Shown here: piece after piece, positions 19,664 to 29,500 of the stretch | How the letters are laid out: each line of letters begins with the position of its first letter | Numbering within the stretch: position 1 is the first letter of the stretch | From: Rhodoferax ferrireducens T118 | Lineage (GTDB): Bacteria; Pseudomonadota; Gammaproteobacteria; Burkholderiales; Burkholderiaceae_C | Length of the DNA stretch: 64,000 bases | Reading direction: 5' to 3' | Assembly (NCBI RefSeq): GCF_000013605.1 | Contig: NC_007908.1 | Coordinates: 2,108,001-2,172,000 of the forward strand | Position numbers and translations under genes: made by a program | The notes under the pieces: generated by a model | Database searches by the model: none | Told to the model about the DNA's origin: nothing | What the model saw: only the letters and a program-made list of their open reading frames with translations

Positions 19664-21013
19664 TCAGGATGCGCTAGCCACGCGAATGTAGGCGGTTAAT
19701 TCCATGCCGCCTGATTTTTCAAAAGTGATGATCTTGCCGATCATGCGTTGATCGAGCACATGCTCTGCCGACAGCATCAATAGGCCGCTCGGTGCGAGGA
19801 GATCGCGTGCCAGCATCATGCCTGCTTTCAGGTTGCACGCTTTGACCCTCATTTCAGAAAAGCTTTCCTTGTCAGCGGCTTGTCGTGGCACGCCACTGAA
19901 GACTTCCAGGAAGGCGCTCACCACCTCCGGGTCATAGCGCTGCCCGCTGCCACGGACAATCAGGGTTTTGGCTTCTTCCGGCTTTAGACGGCTGTGCGTC
20001 AGCGTGCCGATTTGCATGTTGTCGTAGTCACTGGCCAGCGACAAAATCCGGGTTCCGATAGGTATGTTTGGACCGCCAAGCCGGGCTGGGAAGCCGCTGC
20101 CATCAAAGCGTTCAAATTGTGCCGTGATGATGTCAGAGGCAGCGCGCAATTCGGCCAGCGGCAGCAGCAACTGCTCGGCTTGCACCGTGTGTTTTCGGTA
20201 GGCGTCCAACTGTTCAGGTTTCATCATCGCCACCGGCGTGTTCAGCAGTTCGTCGGCAAAACCGACCTTGCCAATTTCGTGCAACAGGCCGGCGACAAAT
20301 ATATCCTGCACCAGTTTGCTGTCGAGTTTGAGCTTGGTGGCCATGCGCCGCGCCAGATCGGCCACACGACGCGAGTGCCCGGCCAAATTGCCGCCGCGCA
20401 TTTCCATCAGGGTGGAAAACACCTTGATCGAAGTGACGAAGCTGCTTTTCAGTCGCTCATTGGCGTCTTGCAGTGACTCGTTGGCGATCCTGAGTTCAGT
20501 CGTGCGCGCTTCCACCTTGGCTTCCAGACTCGTGTTGAGGGCCTTGAGTTCTTCGTTCTGGCGGGTGGTCAGCGCTTCCAGGCGCTTCTTCTCATGCTCC
20601 AGTGCCTGGCGCTCCAGCGCCTGGCGCACGATCAGCACGATGTCGTTGTCGTCCCACGGTTTGGTGATGTAGCGGTAAATCTCCCCCCGGTTGATGGCGT
20701 CAATGATGGCGTCGATGTCGGAGTGACCCGTCAGCAGCAGGCGTACCGTGTCGGGCCAGCGTACGCGCACTTGCGCCAAAAACTGGGCACCATCCATCTC
20801 CGGCATGCGCATGTCGGAGATGACCAGGTCAACCGACTGCGTCTGCAGCAGCGCCAGGGCGGCCTGGCCCCCTTCGGCGGACAGTACCTGCCAGCCTTTG
20901 CCGCGAAACAGCCGTTTGAGCGCCGACAGAATGTTGGGTTCATCGTCGACGCACAAAATGGTGGGCAGCAGCGCTGCACTGGCGCCGGGTGTCGTGGTGC
21001 TGTTATCCGTCAT
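19664..21013 (-). CDS. Response regulator with degenerate HD-GYP domain
   Basis: 449 aa from ATG 21013 (GGAG 10 nt upstream). The REC domain (about 18-135) has CVDDEP, the phospho-acceptor in ISDMRMP and the Lys in ITKPWDD. A coiled coil (140-200) links it to an HD-GYP-like domain in which the signature is altered: LLHEIGK instead of HD (near 244), QFERFDGSGFP instead of HHExxDGxGYP (near 300-310). Loss of the metal-binding Asp and the paired His suggests it does not hydrolyse c-di-GMP and acts by binding or dimerisation. It resembles RpfG in layout. Confidence 0.87.
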   Translation of the reverse strand: MTDNSTTTPGASAALLPTILCVDDEPNILSALKRLFRGKGWQVLSAEGGQAALALLQTQSVDLVISDMRMPEMDGAQFLAQVRVRWPDTVRLLLTGHSDIDAIIDAINRGEIYRYITKPWDDNDIVLIVRQALERQALEHEKKRLEALTTRQNEELKALNTSLEAKVEARTTELRIANESLQDANERLKSSFVTSIKVFSTLMEMRGGNLAGHSRRVADLARRMATKLKLDSKLVQDIFVAGLLHEIGKVGFADELLNTPVAMMKPEQLDAYRKHTVQAEQLLLPLAELRAASDIITAQFERFDGSGFPARLGGPNIPIGTRILSLASDYDNMQIGTLTHSRLKPEEAKTLIVRGSGQRYDPEVVSAFLEVFSGVPRQAADKESFSEMRVKACNLKAGMMLARDLLAPSGLLMLSAEHVLDQRMIGKIITFEKSGGMELTAYIRVASAS

Positions 21014-21135
21014 GTTGCGTTGGCTCCATTGGCTGCTGGCGTAGTGGTTTGCTTGAGCGGTGGCGCGACGTGAAAGGCGCTGCCTTTGCCAACGGTCTTG
21101 GTGGTGTAGAAATGGCTTGATCGACGTCGGCAAGA
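21010..21135 (-). pseudogene. C-terminal remnant of a histidine kinase
   Basis: Directly upstream of the response regulator one frame encodes YTTKTVGKGSAFHVAPPL and ends in TGA overlapping the regulator ATG (ATGA). The preceding frame encodes IKPF, so one extra base splits an original IxPFYTTKTVGKG, the end of a kinase ATPase domain. The region normally between the G2 box and the final GSxFxVxLP is missing, apparently lost between two GKG stretches. No start or kinase core remains. I infer a lost, translationally coupled kinase. Confidence 0.6.
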
Positions 21136-21188
21136 CCTTGAGCTGCCGCCGCATTGGCCCGGATTGGACTGTTCATAAGCTTGAGTCC

Positions 21189-22031
21189 TCAGCCGTTCAA
21201 AAGCAGGCTGGTGGCGTCGAACTGTTGTTCGACGCTCGCAAAAACCTGCAGCAGGGTCGCTTCATCCAGACCCAATTGTTGCCACAGACCCGGCGGCACA
21301 GGCGCAACCAGGTCGTCGGCGTCCATCGACAAGTCCAGCGCATGGGCAATGGCGTCAGCGGCCATCACCACCAGCGAGAGCGGCTGCATGCCAAGGCTGC
21401 TGGGCGCATGGTGCTCGGCCAGCGCCTGTTGCATGCTCAGCGGGAACTGCCAGAGCTGCGTCAGCGCATGGCCCACCTGCGCGTGGTCAAGGCCCAGCAC
21501 GGCGTGTTCTGCATCCAGCAGATGGCAATCCCGCTCGGCCCGGTACGTCATGGTGGCCCGGTACTGCGGCTGAAACTGCGTGACCAACACCAAGCGCCCA
21601 ATGTCGTGCAGCAGGCCTGCGGTGTAGGCCTGGTCCGGGTTGAGATGGAGGTGGGGCGCCAGTTCCCGGGCGCACACGGCAGCCCCAATGGCGTGGCGCC
21701 AGAACGGGGTGAAATCGAAGCTGTTGCCAGGGTTGGCGGAGAAGTTGCCAATCAGGGCGGCTGTGGCGGCCAGGCTGCGCACCGTTCTGAAACCCAGGAT
21801 GGCAATGGCTTCCTGGATGGTGGTGACCTGGCGCGCCATGCCATAAAAGGATGAATTGGCAAGGCGCAAGGTCTTGGCCGACAAGGCCTGGTCCTTTGTG
21901 ATCTTTTCCGCCAGTGCCTCAATGTTGGCATCGTCCTGGCCCATGCACGCCAACAACTCCATCACCACCACTGGCAGCGAGGGCAGGTTGTGGATTCTTT
22001 CCAGCACGTCATCCATCACGATGTGGTTCAT
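21189..22031 (-). CDS. HDOD-domain signalling protein
   Basis: 280 aa. The HDOD domain occupies about residues 10-210: LPSLPVVVMELL, KDQALSAKTLRLANSSFYGM, AIAILGFRTVRSLA and AGLLHDIGRLVLV. HDOD proteins are catalytically uncertain relatives of HD hydrolases, often found with c-di-GMP and chemotaxis genes. The start at ATG 22031 has GGAGG 11 nt upstream, inside the preceding 39-aa ORF, which it overlaps by 4 bp. It is part of the operon running from 26211 to 16591. Confidence 0.88.
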   Translation of the reverse strand: MNHIVMDDVLERIHNLPSLPVVVMELLACMGQDDANIEALAEKITKDQALSAKTLRLANSSFYGMARQVTTIQEAIAILGFRTVRSLAATAALIGNFSANPGNSFDFTPFWRHAIGAAVCARELAPHLHLNPDQAYTAGLLHDIGRLVLVTQFQPQYRATMTYRAERDCHLLDAEHAVLGLDHAQVGHALTQLWQFPLSMQQALAEHHAPSSLGMQPLSLVVMAADAIAHALDLSMDADDLVAPVPPGLWQQLGLDEATLLQVFASVEQQFDATSLLLNG

Positions 22032-22147
22032 GGCACGGCAACCCTCCGGTAGCGCGCCATGAGCGCAAGCAGGTAGCGCCCCTCTGCGTTGTTGCCGGCC
22101 AGCCGAAATAATCGTTTCAGCCGTTCTTGTCGCTGCAAATCGCTCAT
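22028..22147 (-). CDS. 39-aa basic ORF between two signalling genes
   Basis: MSDLQRQERLKRLFRLAG begins a 39-residue, Arg/Leu-rich, probably helical product. Its ATG overlaps the stop of the giant EAL-REC gene (ATGA, 22147-22144), and its TGA overlaps the ATG of the HDOD gene (22031-22028), so it is coupled at both ends. No independent ribosome site is visible. It could be a real small adaptor protein or simply a translational bridge that carries ribosomes to the HDOD start, whose GGAGG lies inside it. I recognise no family. Confidence 0.5.
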   Translation of the reverse strand: MSDLQRQERLKRLFRLAGNNAEGRYLLALMARYRRVAVP

Positions 22148-25100
22148 GCGGCAGGCCCGGTATGAATCAAGGTGACTATTTTTCCTCTGGAGCGCGAGTT
22201 GATGCCCATGGGGTTCCACTTGACCAGGTAGCGGGTGTCGTCAATCAGCAGCTCGCAGGGCGTCCCTTCAACGGCAGCGGCGATGGCTGCATCGACGGCG
22301 GGTAGCGCCCGAGCCAGTTCAATGCCGAGCAAGGCGCCGGCGTCGGCGAACCGGTGTTCGGCAGCCACATTTGCAAACGCAATCAAGCCTTCGTCATCCA
22401 CCCCAATCACGGGCAGCGGCATGTGCTGCAAGGCTTCACGCGCAATCGCCAGACTGGTTTCGTCGCGCTCGATCTGGTGGCGCTTGTTTTGCAGGATGTC
22501 GCCGAGTTGCCGATTGGCGGCAATCAACTCCTGGTTGGTGGTGCGAATCTTGACGTCGAGCTGGCGGTTTTCCTCCAGCAACTCCTTGTATTCAAAGGCC
22601 TTGTTGATGTGCTCGCGCAGTGGCTCATCCTCCCACGGCTTGGTCAAGAAGCGGTAGACGGCGCCTTCATTGATGGCATCCGTCACGGACTGCAACTCGG
22701 TGTAGCCTGACAGCACGATGCGAATCGTGTCAGGGTACAGGGCTTTGGCGGCGCGCAGGAACTCCACCCCGGTCATGCCCGGCATGCGCTGATCCGAGAT
22801 GATCAGATCGACCTTTTGCCGGGACAACAGCTCCAGCCCCTCAGCGCCACTGTTGGCGGTCAGGATCAGATGGCCATCGCGCCTGAACAGGCGCTTGAGC
22901 GAGGCCAGGATGTTGGGCTCGTCGTCCACCAGCAGCAGCGTGCGCTGCGGCTTTTGCAGGCGCAGCAGATGCGCTGGCAACTGGCGACCTTCAGAAAACA
23001 GTTCTTCAATCGCCTGGGCTGAGATAGGCTTGCAAAAGAAATAGCCCTGAATTTCGTCACAGATGCTGGTGCGCATGATCTCGCACTGGGCTTCGGTTTC
23101 CACCCCTTCGGCAATGACCTTCATGCCCAAGCCATGGGCCATGGACACAATCACCTTCACCAGCAGGCTGTCGCTCTGGCTGGTGGCAATGTCCCGTACA
23201 AAAGATTGGTCGATCTTGACCTGGTCGAATGGAAAGCGCTTGAGGTAGCTCAGCGACGAGTAACCGGTGCCGAAGTCGTCCAGCGAGAGCTTGATGCCCA
23301 GGTCTTTTAGCGCCTTGAGCATGGCTTCGTTGCGTGGCACGTCATCCATCAGTGCACTCTCGGTGACCTCGATATAAATCAGCGCCGGGTCAATCTGCGA
23401 TTCGGTCAGGGCGGCTTTGACCTGAAGCACCAAATTGTTGTCGCGAAATTGCAAGGGCGACGCATTGATCGCCACATGCGGGACTTTGATGCCGTGATCA
23501 AGCCAGCGGCGAATGTCCTGGCAGGCACGTCGCAACACCCACTCACCGATGCCGATGATGAGGCCCGATTCCTCGGCCAGGGGAATGAACTGCCCCGGCG
23601 ATACGGCGCCCAGCTCGGGGTGCTGCCAGCGCAACAGCGCCTCGACACCGCAGATTTGCCCGGTTTGCAAGTCCACCTGGGGCTGGTACACCAGTTGCAG
23701 TTGATCCAGAACGATCGCCTGGCGCAAGGCTTTTATCAGGCGGTCGTGCGCCAGCACTTGCTCATACATGTCGTCGCTGTAGAACTGATAGGTGTCGCGC
23801 CCTTTGAGCTGCGCACGATGCATGGCGATTTCAACCGCTTTGAACAGCGTGTCAAAGTCAGCCCCGTTGTCCGGGAAGCTGGCAATGCCGATCGATGCGG
23901 TCAGGGTCAGTTCGTGCATGCCCAGTGAGCAGGGCCGGGACAGTTTCCAGAGCAGTTCAGTGGCCAGGTGTGCGGCTCCCATGGCCGGCGTGCCAGGCAA
24001 GACCAGCACAAATTCTTTGCCACCCATACGGGACACGGTATCTTGCTCGCGCACTGAATCGCTCAGGCGTCTGGCCATTTCGACCAATAGCTCGTCGCCA
24101 AGCTGATGCCCCAGGGTGTCATTGACGGCGCCAAAATGATCGATGGCGACCAGCAGCATGGTCAGCGGCTCCCGCGCGCGCTGCACCATGCTGAGGGCCA
24201 GCGCCGTGCGGTCCTGCAGCAGGGTGCGGTTGGGCAGGCCGGTGAGGGTGTCGAATTGCGACAGCCACTGGATGCGGCTTTCAGCGGCCTTGGCGGTGCT
24301 CAAGTCGCTAAAGCTCGCGACATAGTGCGTGGTTAGGCCCTGGCTGTCACGCAGCGCCGAGATGGCCATCCACTCCGGGTACACCGTACCGTCTTTTTTC
24401 CGATTCCACATTTCGCCAGCCCAATGGCCCGACGTGGTGAGCGCAGTCCACATGTCGAGGTAAAACTCCGGGCTTTGTCGCTCGGATTTCAGGATGCGCG
24501 GGTTTTGCCCCAGCACCTCGGCTTGCGTATAGCCGGTGATCTCGCTAAAGGCCCGGTTGACCATGATGATGTGGCCCCGAGCATCGGTGACAGTGATACC
24601 TTCGCGCCCCTGTGCAAACACCTGCGCCGCGAGTTGAAGCTGTTGTTGCTGGGCTTTGCGCTCGGTGATGTTGCGGCTGACGCCGACGATACCGACAAAG
24701 TCACCTTGCTCATTGCGCATGCCATTGGTGGAAATCTCGGTCCAGACCGTTGATCCGTCTTTGCAAGGTTGTTCCAGCTCGCCCCTGAATCCGATGAAGG
24801 GCAAACCGGCCGCCATGGAAGCCATGGACTTGCCCAGCGCCTCGGTCGCTACCGGGATCGATGAGGGGCACAGAGTTTGCGCCAGGGTTTGCTGCATCAC
24901 CTCCGCACTGGTGAAACCGCGAAGCTTTTCGACCGAAGGACTGACGTAGGTAAAGCGGCCTTTCAGGTCCATGGTCCAGATGACATCACTGGCGTTGTCG
25001 GCGAGCAGACGATGCCGCTGTTCGCTTTCGTGCAGCGCTGTCTCGGCCCGGCGTTGACGCACGATGCGCCAGACGGCGTCGGCGATCAGGCGCACTGTTT

Positions 25101-26211
25101 CCACGTCGGCCTCGGTGTAGGGCTCGGGCTTGTTGCCGACGCCGGCCATCATGCGCACCAGGCCGCCGTCGATGACCGGCACGTTGATCAGGCGGTCGAG
25201 CTGCGCATGGCCTTCAGGCAGGCCATGTTTGCCCATCACGCTGGCGTAGTCATTGATGACCACCGACGTGCGCAGGCGCAGTGCATCGGCCCAGATGCGG
25301 GCCTGGCTGACGGGGTAGTGCCTGTCAAAAGCGCTGGTGCAGTACTGCGCCAGCGTGCTGCGCGACCAGTTCACCAGTTCAATCGTTTCCTGGTCATCGT
25401 GCACCAGATGAATGAAGGCGATCTGGCTGCCGGTGAGCTGCTCGGCCAACTCTTGCCCGTGCTGCATGAAGGCGCTCTCAGTCATGATTTCGGCTGCGCC
25501 AGGCAGCGTCAACAGCGCCTCGGCGCGGCGCGCTTCCAGGGTGAGTCTGGTTTCGTCTCTTTTTCGGTCGGTGATGTCGCGCGAGATGCCAAACAGGCCA
25601 ATGACTTGTCCATTGCTGTCGCGCAGGGGCCCCTTGGTGGCAAGAAAAACGCGCTCGCCATCGACCGTTTCCAGTGTCTCCTCGTAGCTGGTGGTCCGGT
25701 TCAACGCGAGTACGCGCTGATCGTTGGCGCGGATCAACTCGGCTTGCTCAGGCGGGAACAGTGCCGTGTCATCATGGCCCAGCGCCCGCTCAGGTGTGGT
25801 GCCCATGACGCGCGTGGTTTCGTGGTTGAACAATAAGTAGCGTCCGGCCAGGTCTTTGGCGAAAATGGCGTCCGTTGAACTGTCAATCAGAGCCGTCAGC
25901 AACTGCTGGCTGCGATGATTTTCGGCTTGCGCTTCTTGCTCGCGCATCGAGGCAACTAGGCTCTGCCTCAGCAGTCGCCGTAGCAAGCCATAAAGCAACA
26001 GGGACGTGGCGACCACAAACAGCCAGCCTTTAAAGATGCTGGCCTGGACGATTTCGGCCGGATCGCTGACCAGCCACGCCAGCAATTCATCCGAGAGCCA
26101 AATCCACAAGCCGGCAAAGACAGCATAGACGAGCACCAGCCGCCCGGCAGCACGGATCAGTGAGGTACCCGCCAGATCATCGGGCGTCCTGGTGACGGGA
26201 TTCATGGTCAT
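22144..26211 (-). CDS. Membrane PAS-GAF-PAS-PAS-GGDEF*-EAL-REC-PAS cyclic-di-GMP signalling protein
   Basis: 1355 aa. Two N-terminal membrane helices (about 22-40 and 60-80), PAS (105-215), GAF (235-385), two PAS (395-640), a GGDEF domain whose signature is GGKEF (near 729) but which keeps the I-site REQD five residues upstream, a complete EAL domain (830-1075: VEALLRW, DDFGTGYSS, VKIDQSF, AEGVET), a receiver (1088-1205, VDDEPN, ISDQRMP, LTKPWED), a coiled coil and a final PAS. I expect phosphodiesterase activity, no cyclase activity, c-di-GMP sensing by the I-site and control by phosphorylation. First intact gene of the operon. Confidence 0.9.
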   Translation of the reverse strand: MTMNPVTRTPDDLAGTSLIRAAGRLVLVYAVFAGLWIWLSDELLAWLVSDPAEIVQASIFKGWLFVVATSLLLYGLLRRLLRQSLVASMREQEAQAENHRSQQLLTALIDSSTDAIFAKDLAGRYLLFNHETTRVMGTTPERALGHDDTALFPPEQAELIRANDQRVLALNRTTSYEETLETVDGERVFLATKGPLRDSNGQVIGLFGISRDITDRKRDETRLTLEARRAEALLTLPGAAEIMTESAFMQHGQELAEQLTGSQIAFIHLVHDDQETIELVNWSRSTLAQYCTSAFDRHYPVSQARIWADALRLRTSVVINDYASVMGKHGLPEGHAQLDRLINVPVIDGGLVRMMAGVGNKPEPYTEADVETVRLIADAVWRIVRQRRAETALHESEQRHRLLADNASDVIWTMDLKGRFTYVSPSVEKLRGFTSAEVMQQTLAQTLCPSSIPVATEALGKSMASMAAGLPFIGFRGELEQPCKDGSTVWTEISTNGMRNEQGDFVGIVGVSRNITERKAQQQQLQLAAQVFAQGREGITVTDARGHIIMVNRAFSEITGYTQAEVLGQNPRILKSERQSPEFYLDMWTALTTSGHWAGEMWNRKKDGTVYPEWMAISALRDSQGLTTHYVASFSDLSTAKAAESRIQWLSQFDTLTGLPNRTLLQDRTALALSMVQRAREPLTMLLVAIDHFGAVNDTLGHQLGDELLVEMARRLSDSVREQDTVSRMGGKEFVLVLPGTPAMGAAHLATELLWKLSRPCSLGMHELTLTASIGIASFPDNGADFDTLFKAVEIAMHRAQLKGRDTYQFYSDDMYEQVLAHDRLIKALRQAIVLDQLQLVYQPQVDLQTGQICGVEALLRWQHPELGAVSPGQFIPLAEESGLIIGIGEWVLRRACQDIRRWLDHGIKVPHVAINASPLQFRDNNLVLQVKAALTESQIDPALIYIEVTESALMDDVPRNEAMLKALKDLGIKLSLDDFGTGYSSLSYLKRFPFDQVKIDQSFVRDIATSQSDSLLVKVIVSMAHGLGMKVIAEGVETEAQCEIMRTSICDEIQGYFFCKPISAQAIEELFSEGRQLPAHLLRLQKPQRTLLLVDDEPNILASLKRLFRRDGHLILTANSGAEGLELLSRQKVDLIISDQRMPGMTGVEFLRAAKALYPDTIRIVLSGYTELQSVTDAINEGAVYRFLTKPWEDEPLREHINKAFEYKELLEENRQLDVKIRTTNQELIAANRQLGDILQNKRHQIERDETSLAIAREALQHMPLPVIGVDDEGLIAFANVAAEHRFADAGALLGIELARALPAVDAAIAAAVEGTPCELLIDDTRYLVKWNPMGINSRSRGKIVTLIHTGPAA

Positions 26212-26218
26212 ATTTTCG

Positions 26219-26380
26219 TCATGGTTTCGTCAATGCCTGGCTGGTCTTGGTGCAGCGTGCGGTTGGCGTAGAACGCCTGCGCCCAGATGTTGAGTACAAA
26301 AATGACCAGTGAGCGCGACTGAAGAAATCTGGATTCATGCGGACTTTGACCGTGGGGGCTTCTTTCAATAGGCGTTGACG
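26219..26380 (-). pseudogene. Decayed copy of the start region of a CACHE-type sensor gene
   Basis: On the minus strand, ATG 26338 and the bases around it match the start of the gene at 30654. After a deletion and frame change, one frame reads SLVIFVLNIWAQAFYANRTL against SLTIFVLSIWALALFASRML in that gene. The similarity extends upstream of the ATG (AAGAAGCCCCCACGGTCAAA versus AAGAAAGCACCCCAATTCAA). The copy stops where the intact giant gene begins at 26211. I read it as a duplication fossil, not a gene. The rest of 26381-26544 shows nothing I can identify. Confidence 0.65.
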
Positions 26381-26544
26381 CCGGGACAGCGCTTGTGCAG
26401 TGCAGAGAATAATGGTTTTTCCAGGATTGGCGCTAGGTGTTTGCGATGAGACGGGTGCGTTTTGGGTACTGCCGCAACAGGTTGGTTCAAAATTGACCTG
26501 CACTCTTGATGCAGGTCAGCGCCACTGCTTATTTATATAAAATG

Positions 26545-26594
26545 AGCCTCTAGTCCACGTTCAGTCTGCATTTAATGCTATCTATTTAGTAGCT
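26545..26594 (+). repeat. 50-bp dispersed element overlapping a stop codon
   Basis: A more diverged copy: AGCCTCTAGTCC at the left, ATGCTATCTATTTAGTAGC at the right. The TAG stop (26593-26595, minus strand) of the GGDEF-EAL gene overlaps its right edge. Confidence 0.7.
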
Positions 26595-29500
26595 ATTGAA
26601 GGGTTGCCATGAGCGACGGGTGGTCCGTGCCGCCCGCGGCAACCCAGGCTGCATCGCGCTGCCAGCTTGCCGCCCAGGCCGGAAAGAGGTCGGCGGGCAT
26701 GGGCCGCGCAATGCCGAAGCCTTGCCCCAGATCGCAGCCCAGTTGCAGCAGCAAGGTGCCGTGGGCAATGGTCTCCACACCTTCGGCAATGACGTTGCGC
26801 CGAAACGCACCGGCCAGGCCGATAACACCCTGCAAAATGGCCATGTCGTCGGGGTCGTCGAGCATGTCGCGCACAAAGCTCTGGTCAATCTTGAGCAGAT
26901 CGACTTGCAGACGTTTGAGGTAGGTCAGCGACGAATAGCCGGTACCAAAATCGTCCAGGGCAAACAGCACCCCCATTTCCCGGCATTCTTCAATCGATTG
27001 CGACACGCCAACCCAGTCTTCGAGGGCACTGGTCTCCAGCACCTCGATTTCCAGCTGAAACGGCTTGACCCCGGGTTGTGCGGCCAGCAGCTCGCGCAGG
27101 CGTGGCACGAAGTCGGCCTGCTGGAGCTGGCGTGCGCCGACGTTGACGCTAATCGGCATGTCCAGCCCGTCGGCCTGCCAAAGCTCGTTCTGGATCAGCG
27201 CGGTGGCGATCACCCACTCGCCAATATCGACGGCCAGCGGATGATCCTCGATCACGGGCAAAAACAGGGCCGGGGCAAGCAGCCCTTTTTCGGGATGTTG
27301 CCAGCGAATCAGCGCTTCAGCACCAATCACGGCGCCGGTGCGCATGTTGACCTTGGGCTGGTAATAGAGCACGAATTCACGTCGGTCAAGCGCCTGGCGG
27401 ATGCGCTCCAGGCTCTCATGATGTCCGCGCGCGCTGCGGTCTTGTGCCGCGTCAAAAAAGTGGTAGCGGTTTTTGCCCGCCAGCTTGGCCTGGTACATGG
27501 CCTGATCGGCCTGGCGCAGCAACTGGTCAGCTTCCATCTCATCGACCTGCGGATAAAAGGTCACACCCAGGCTGGCCGAAACTTGCAGCGCCAGATCGCC
27601 CAGGCGCACCGGTTCGGCCGCCGCCGCCAACAAGCGGCTGAGCATGGGCGCGCTGGCCTTGCTGTCGCTCAGATCGAGCAGCACCGCCACGAACTCGTCG
27701 CCACCAATGCGCGCCAGCGTGTCGCCCTCGCGCAGGGTCTGCTTCATGCGGGTGGCGACTGTCATGAGCAGCAGATCGCCGGCTTCATGGCCATGGCGGT
27801 CGTTGATGGCCTTGAAGCCGTCGAGGTCGAGGTAGGCCAGCGCCAGCATCTGGCCACGGCGCTGCGCCTGCGCCATGGCTTGCTGCAAGCGGTCGGCCAG
27901 CAGCACCCGGTTGGGCAAGTTGGTGAGGGCGTCAAAGTGGGCAATGTGTTCGAGCTCGTGTTGGTGCGCCTTGATGGCGCTGATGTCGGAAAACAGCGCG
28001 ACATAGTTCTGGACCTGGCCCTGGTCCGTGCGCACGGCGCTGATGGTGAGCATCTCGGGGTACAACTCGCCGTTTTTGCGCCGGTTCCAGATTTCACCGT
28101 ACCAATGGCCTTGTTCGCCCAGGTCGTGCCACATGGCGGCGTAAAACGCCTTGTCCTGGCGGCCCGAGCCCAGCACTCGCGGGTTCTGGCCCAGCACTTC
28201 GTCCCGGCTGTAGCCGGTGATGCGGCAAAAAGCCTCATTGACATCAATGATGGTGGCGCGTGCGTCGGTGATGGCGATGCCCTCGCGGGCATGGCTGAAG
28301 ACGTTGGCCGCAAGTTGCAGCTTGTCGTGCGCCAGTTTGCGCTCGGAGATGTCGCGAAAAGCAGTCCGGATGGCCGCTAGCCCCTCGTAAATAATCGAAG
28401 TGCTCTGGACTTCCACGTCAATCGGCGTGCCATCGAGCCTGAGATATTTTTCATCGATCAGAGGCGCCGCATGGCCGGTGTTGGTGATGTGCCTGACGCG
28501 CGCCGTGGCGACTTGATGGGAATCCGGATGAATCAAATCAAGGAGGGCCTTGCCGACCAGTTCTTGCGCTGTGCGGGCACCAAACATCGCGATGGCGGCT
28601 GGATTGAGATAAATGATGCGCAGCTCACGATGGACCAGGATCGCGGCGGGTGATTCCTCGATCAGGGTGCGAAAACGTTCTTCGCTGTCGCGCATTTTTT
28701 TGGCCGCGGCTTGTCCTTCAATCACGATGGCGGCGATCCGGGCAAAGCGCTCAACCGAGGCAATTTCAGCCGACGTCGGCGTGTGGGTGGTGTGGTGGTA
28801 GCTGGCAAAGGTTCCCAGCACCTGGCCCAGGGAGGAAAGAATGGGCTGCGACCAGCAGGCGCCCAAGTCGGCGCGTGCCGCGAGTTCCTTGTAGCGCTGC
28901 CAATACACATGGGTTGCAATGTCGCTGACGATGACGCGCTCCGCGGTAAAGGCGGACGTGCCGCAGGAGCCGGCACCGGCGCCGATTTCAATGCCGTCGA
29001 TGGCCGCGTTATAAAAGTCGGGCAGACTCGGCGCCACACCTTGGCCCAGATGCTGGCCGTCGCCGCTGAGCAGCAAGATGCTGCACAGCATGGTGGGGTT
29101 GAGTTGCTCCACGCCGCGCACCAGGGCTTCAAGAATGAGGGGCAGTGGCTCACCGCTTGCCAGAAGCTCCAGAATGCGGCTGCGAAGTTGCTCGAATTTC
29201 CCGACCTGGATCCGTTCGGTGATGTCCGTAATGACACCGACAAAGCAATGTTGATGGGTGCTGGCGTCGTGGAAGCCGCGGCACGCCAGGTGGCCCCAGA
29301 ATTCGGATTCGTCGGCGCGCCAATACAGGCGCTCCAAATCGGAGGACGAGACTTTGTTGGCCAGCAAAGCCAGCATGTTCTGTTGTCCGACATTGCGCTC
29401 CGCCGGGTGCACCAGGCTGACGTAGTCATGCCCGATCAGGGTGTCGAGCGGGCAACCGAACATCTCGGCCATGCGCTGGTTGGCTTGCGTGATGCGGCCC

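Noticed and set aside
26219..26503. 94-codon ORF as a gene
   Set aside because: It reads across the decayed sensor start in the wrong frame; the better explanation is a pseudogene fragment.
26596..28380. 594-codon frame antisense to the GGDEF-EAL gene
   Set aside because: The opposite strand encodes intact GGDEF and EAL motifs. This frame has no recognisable domain.
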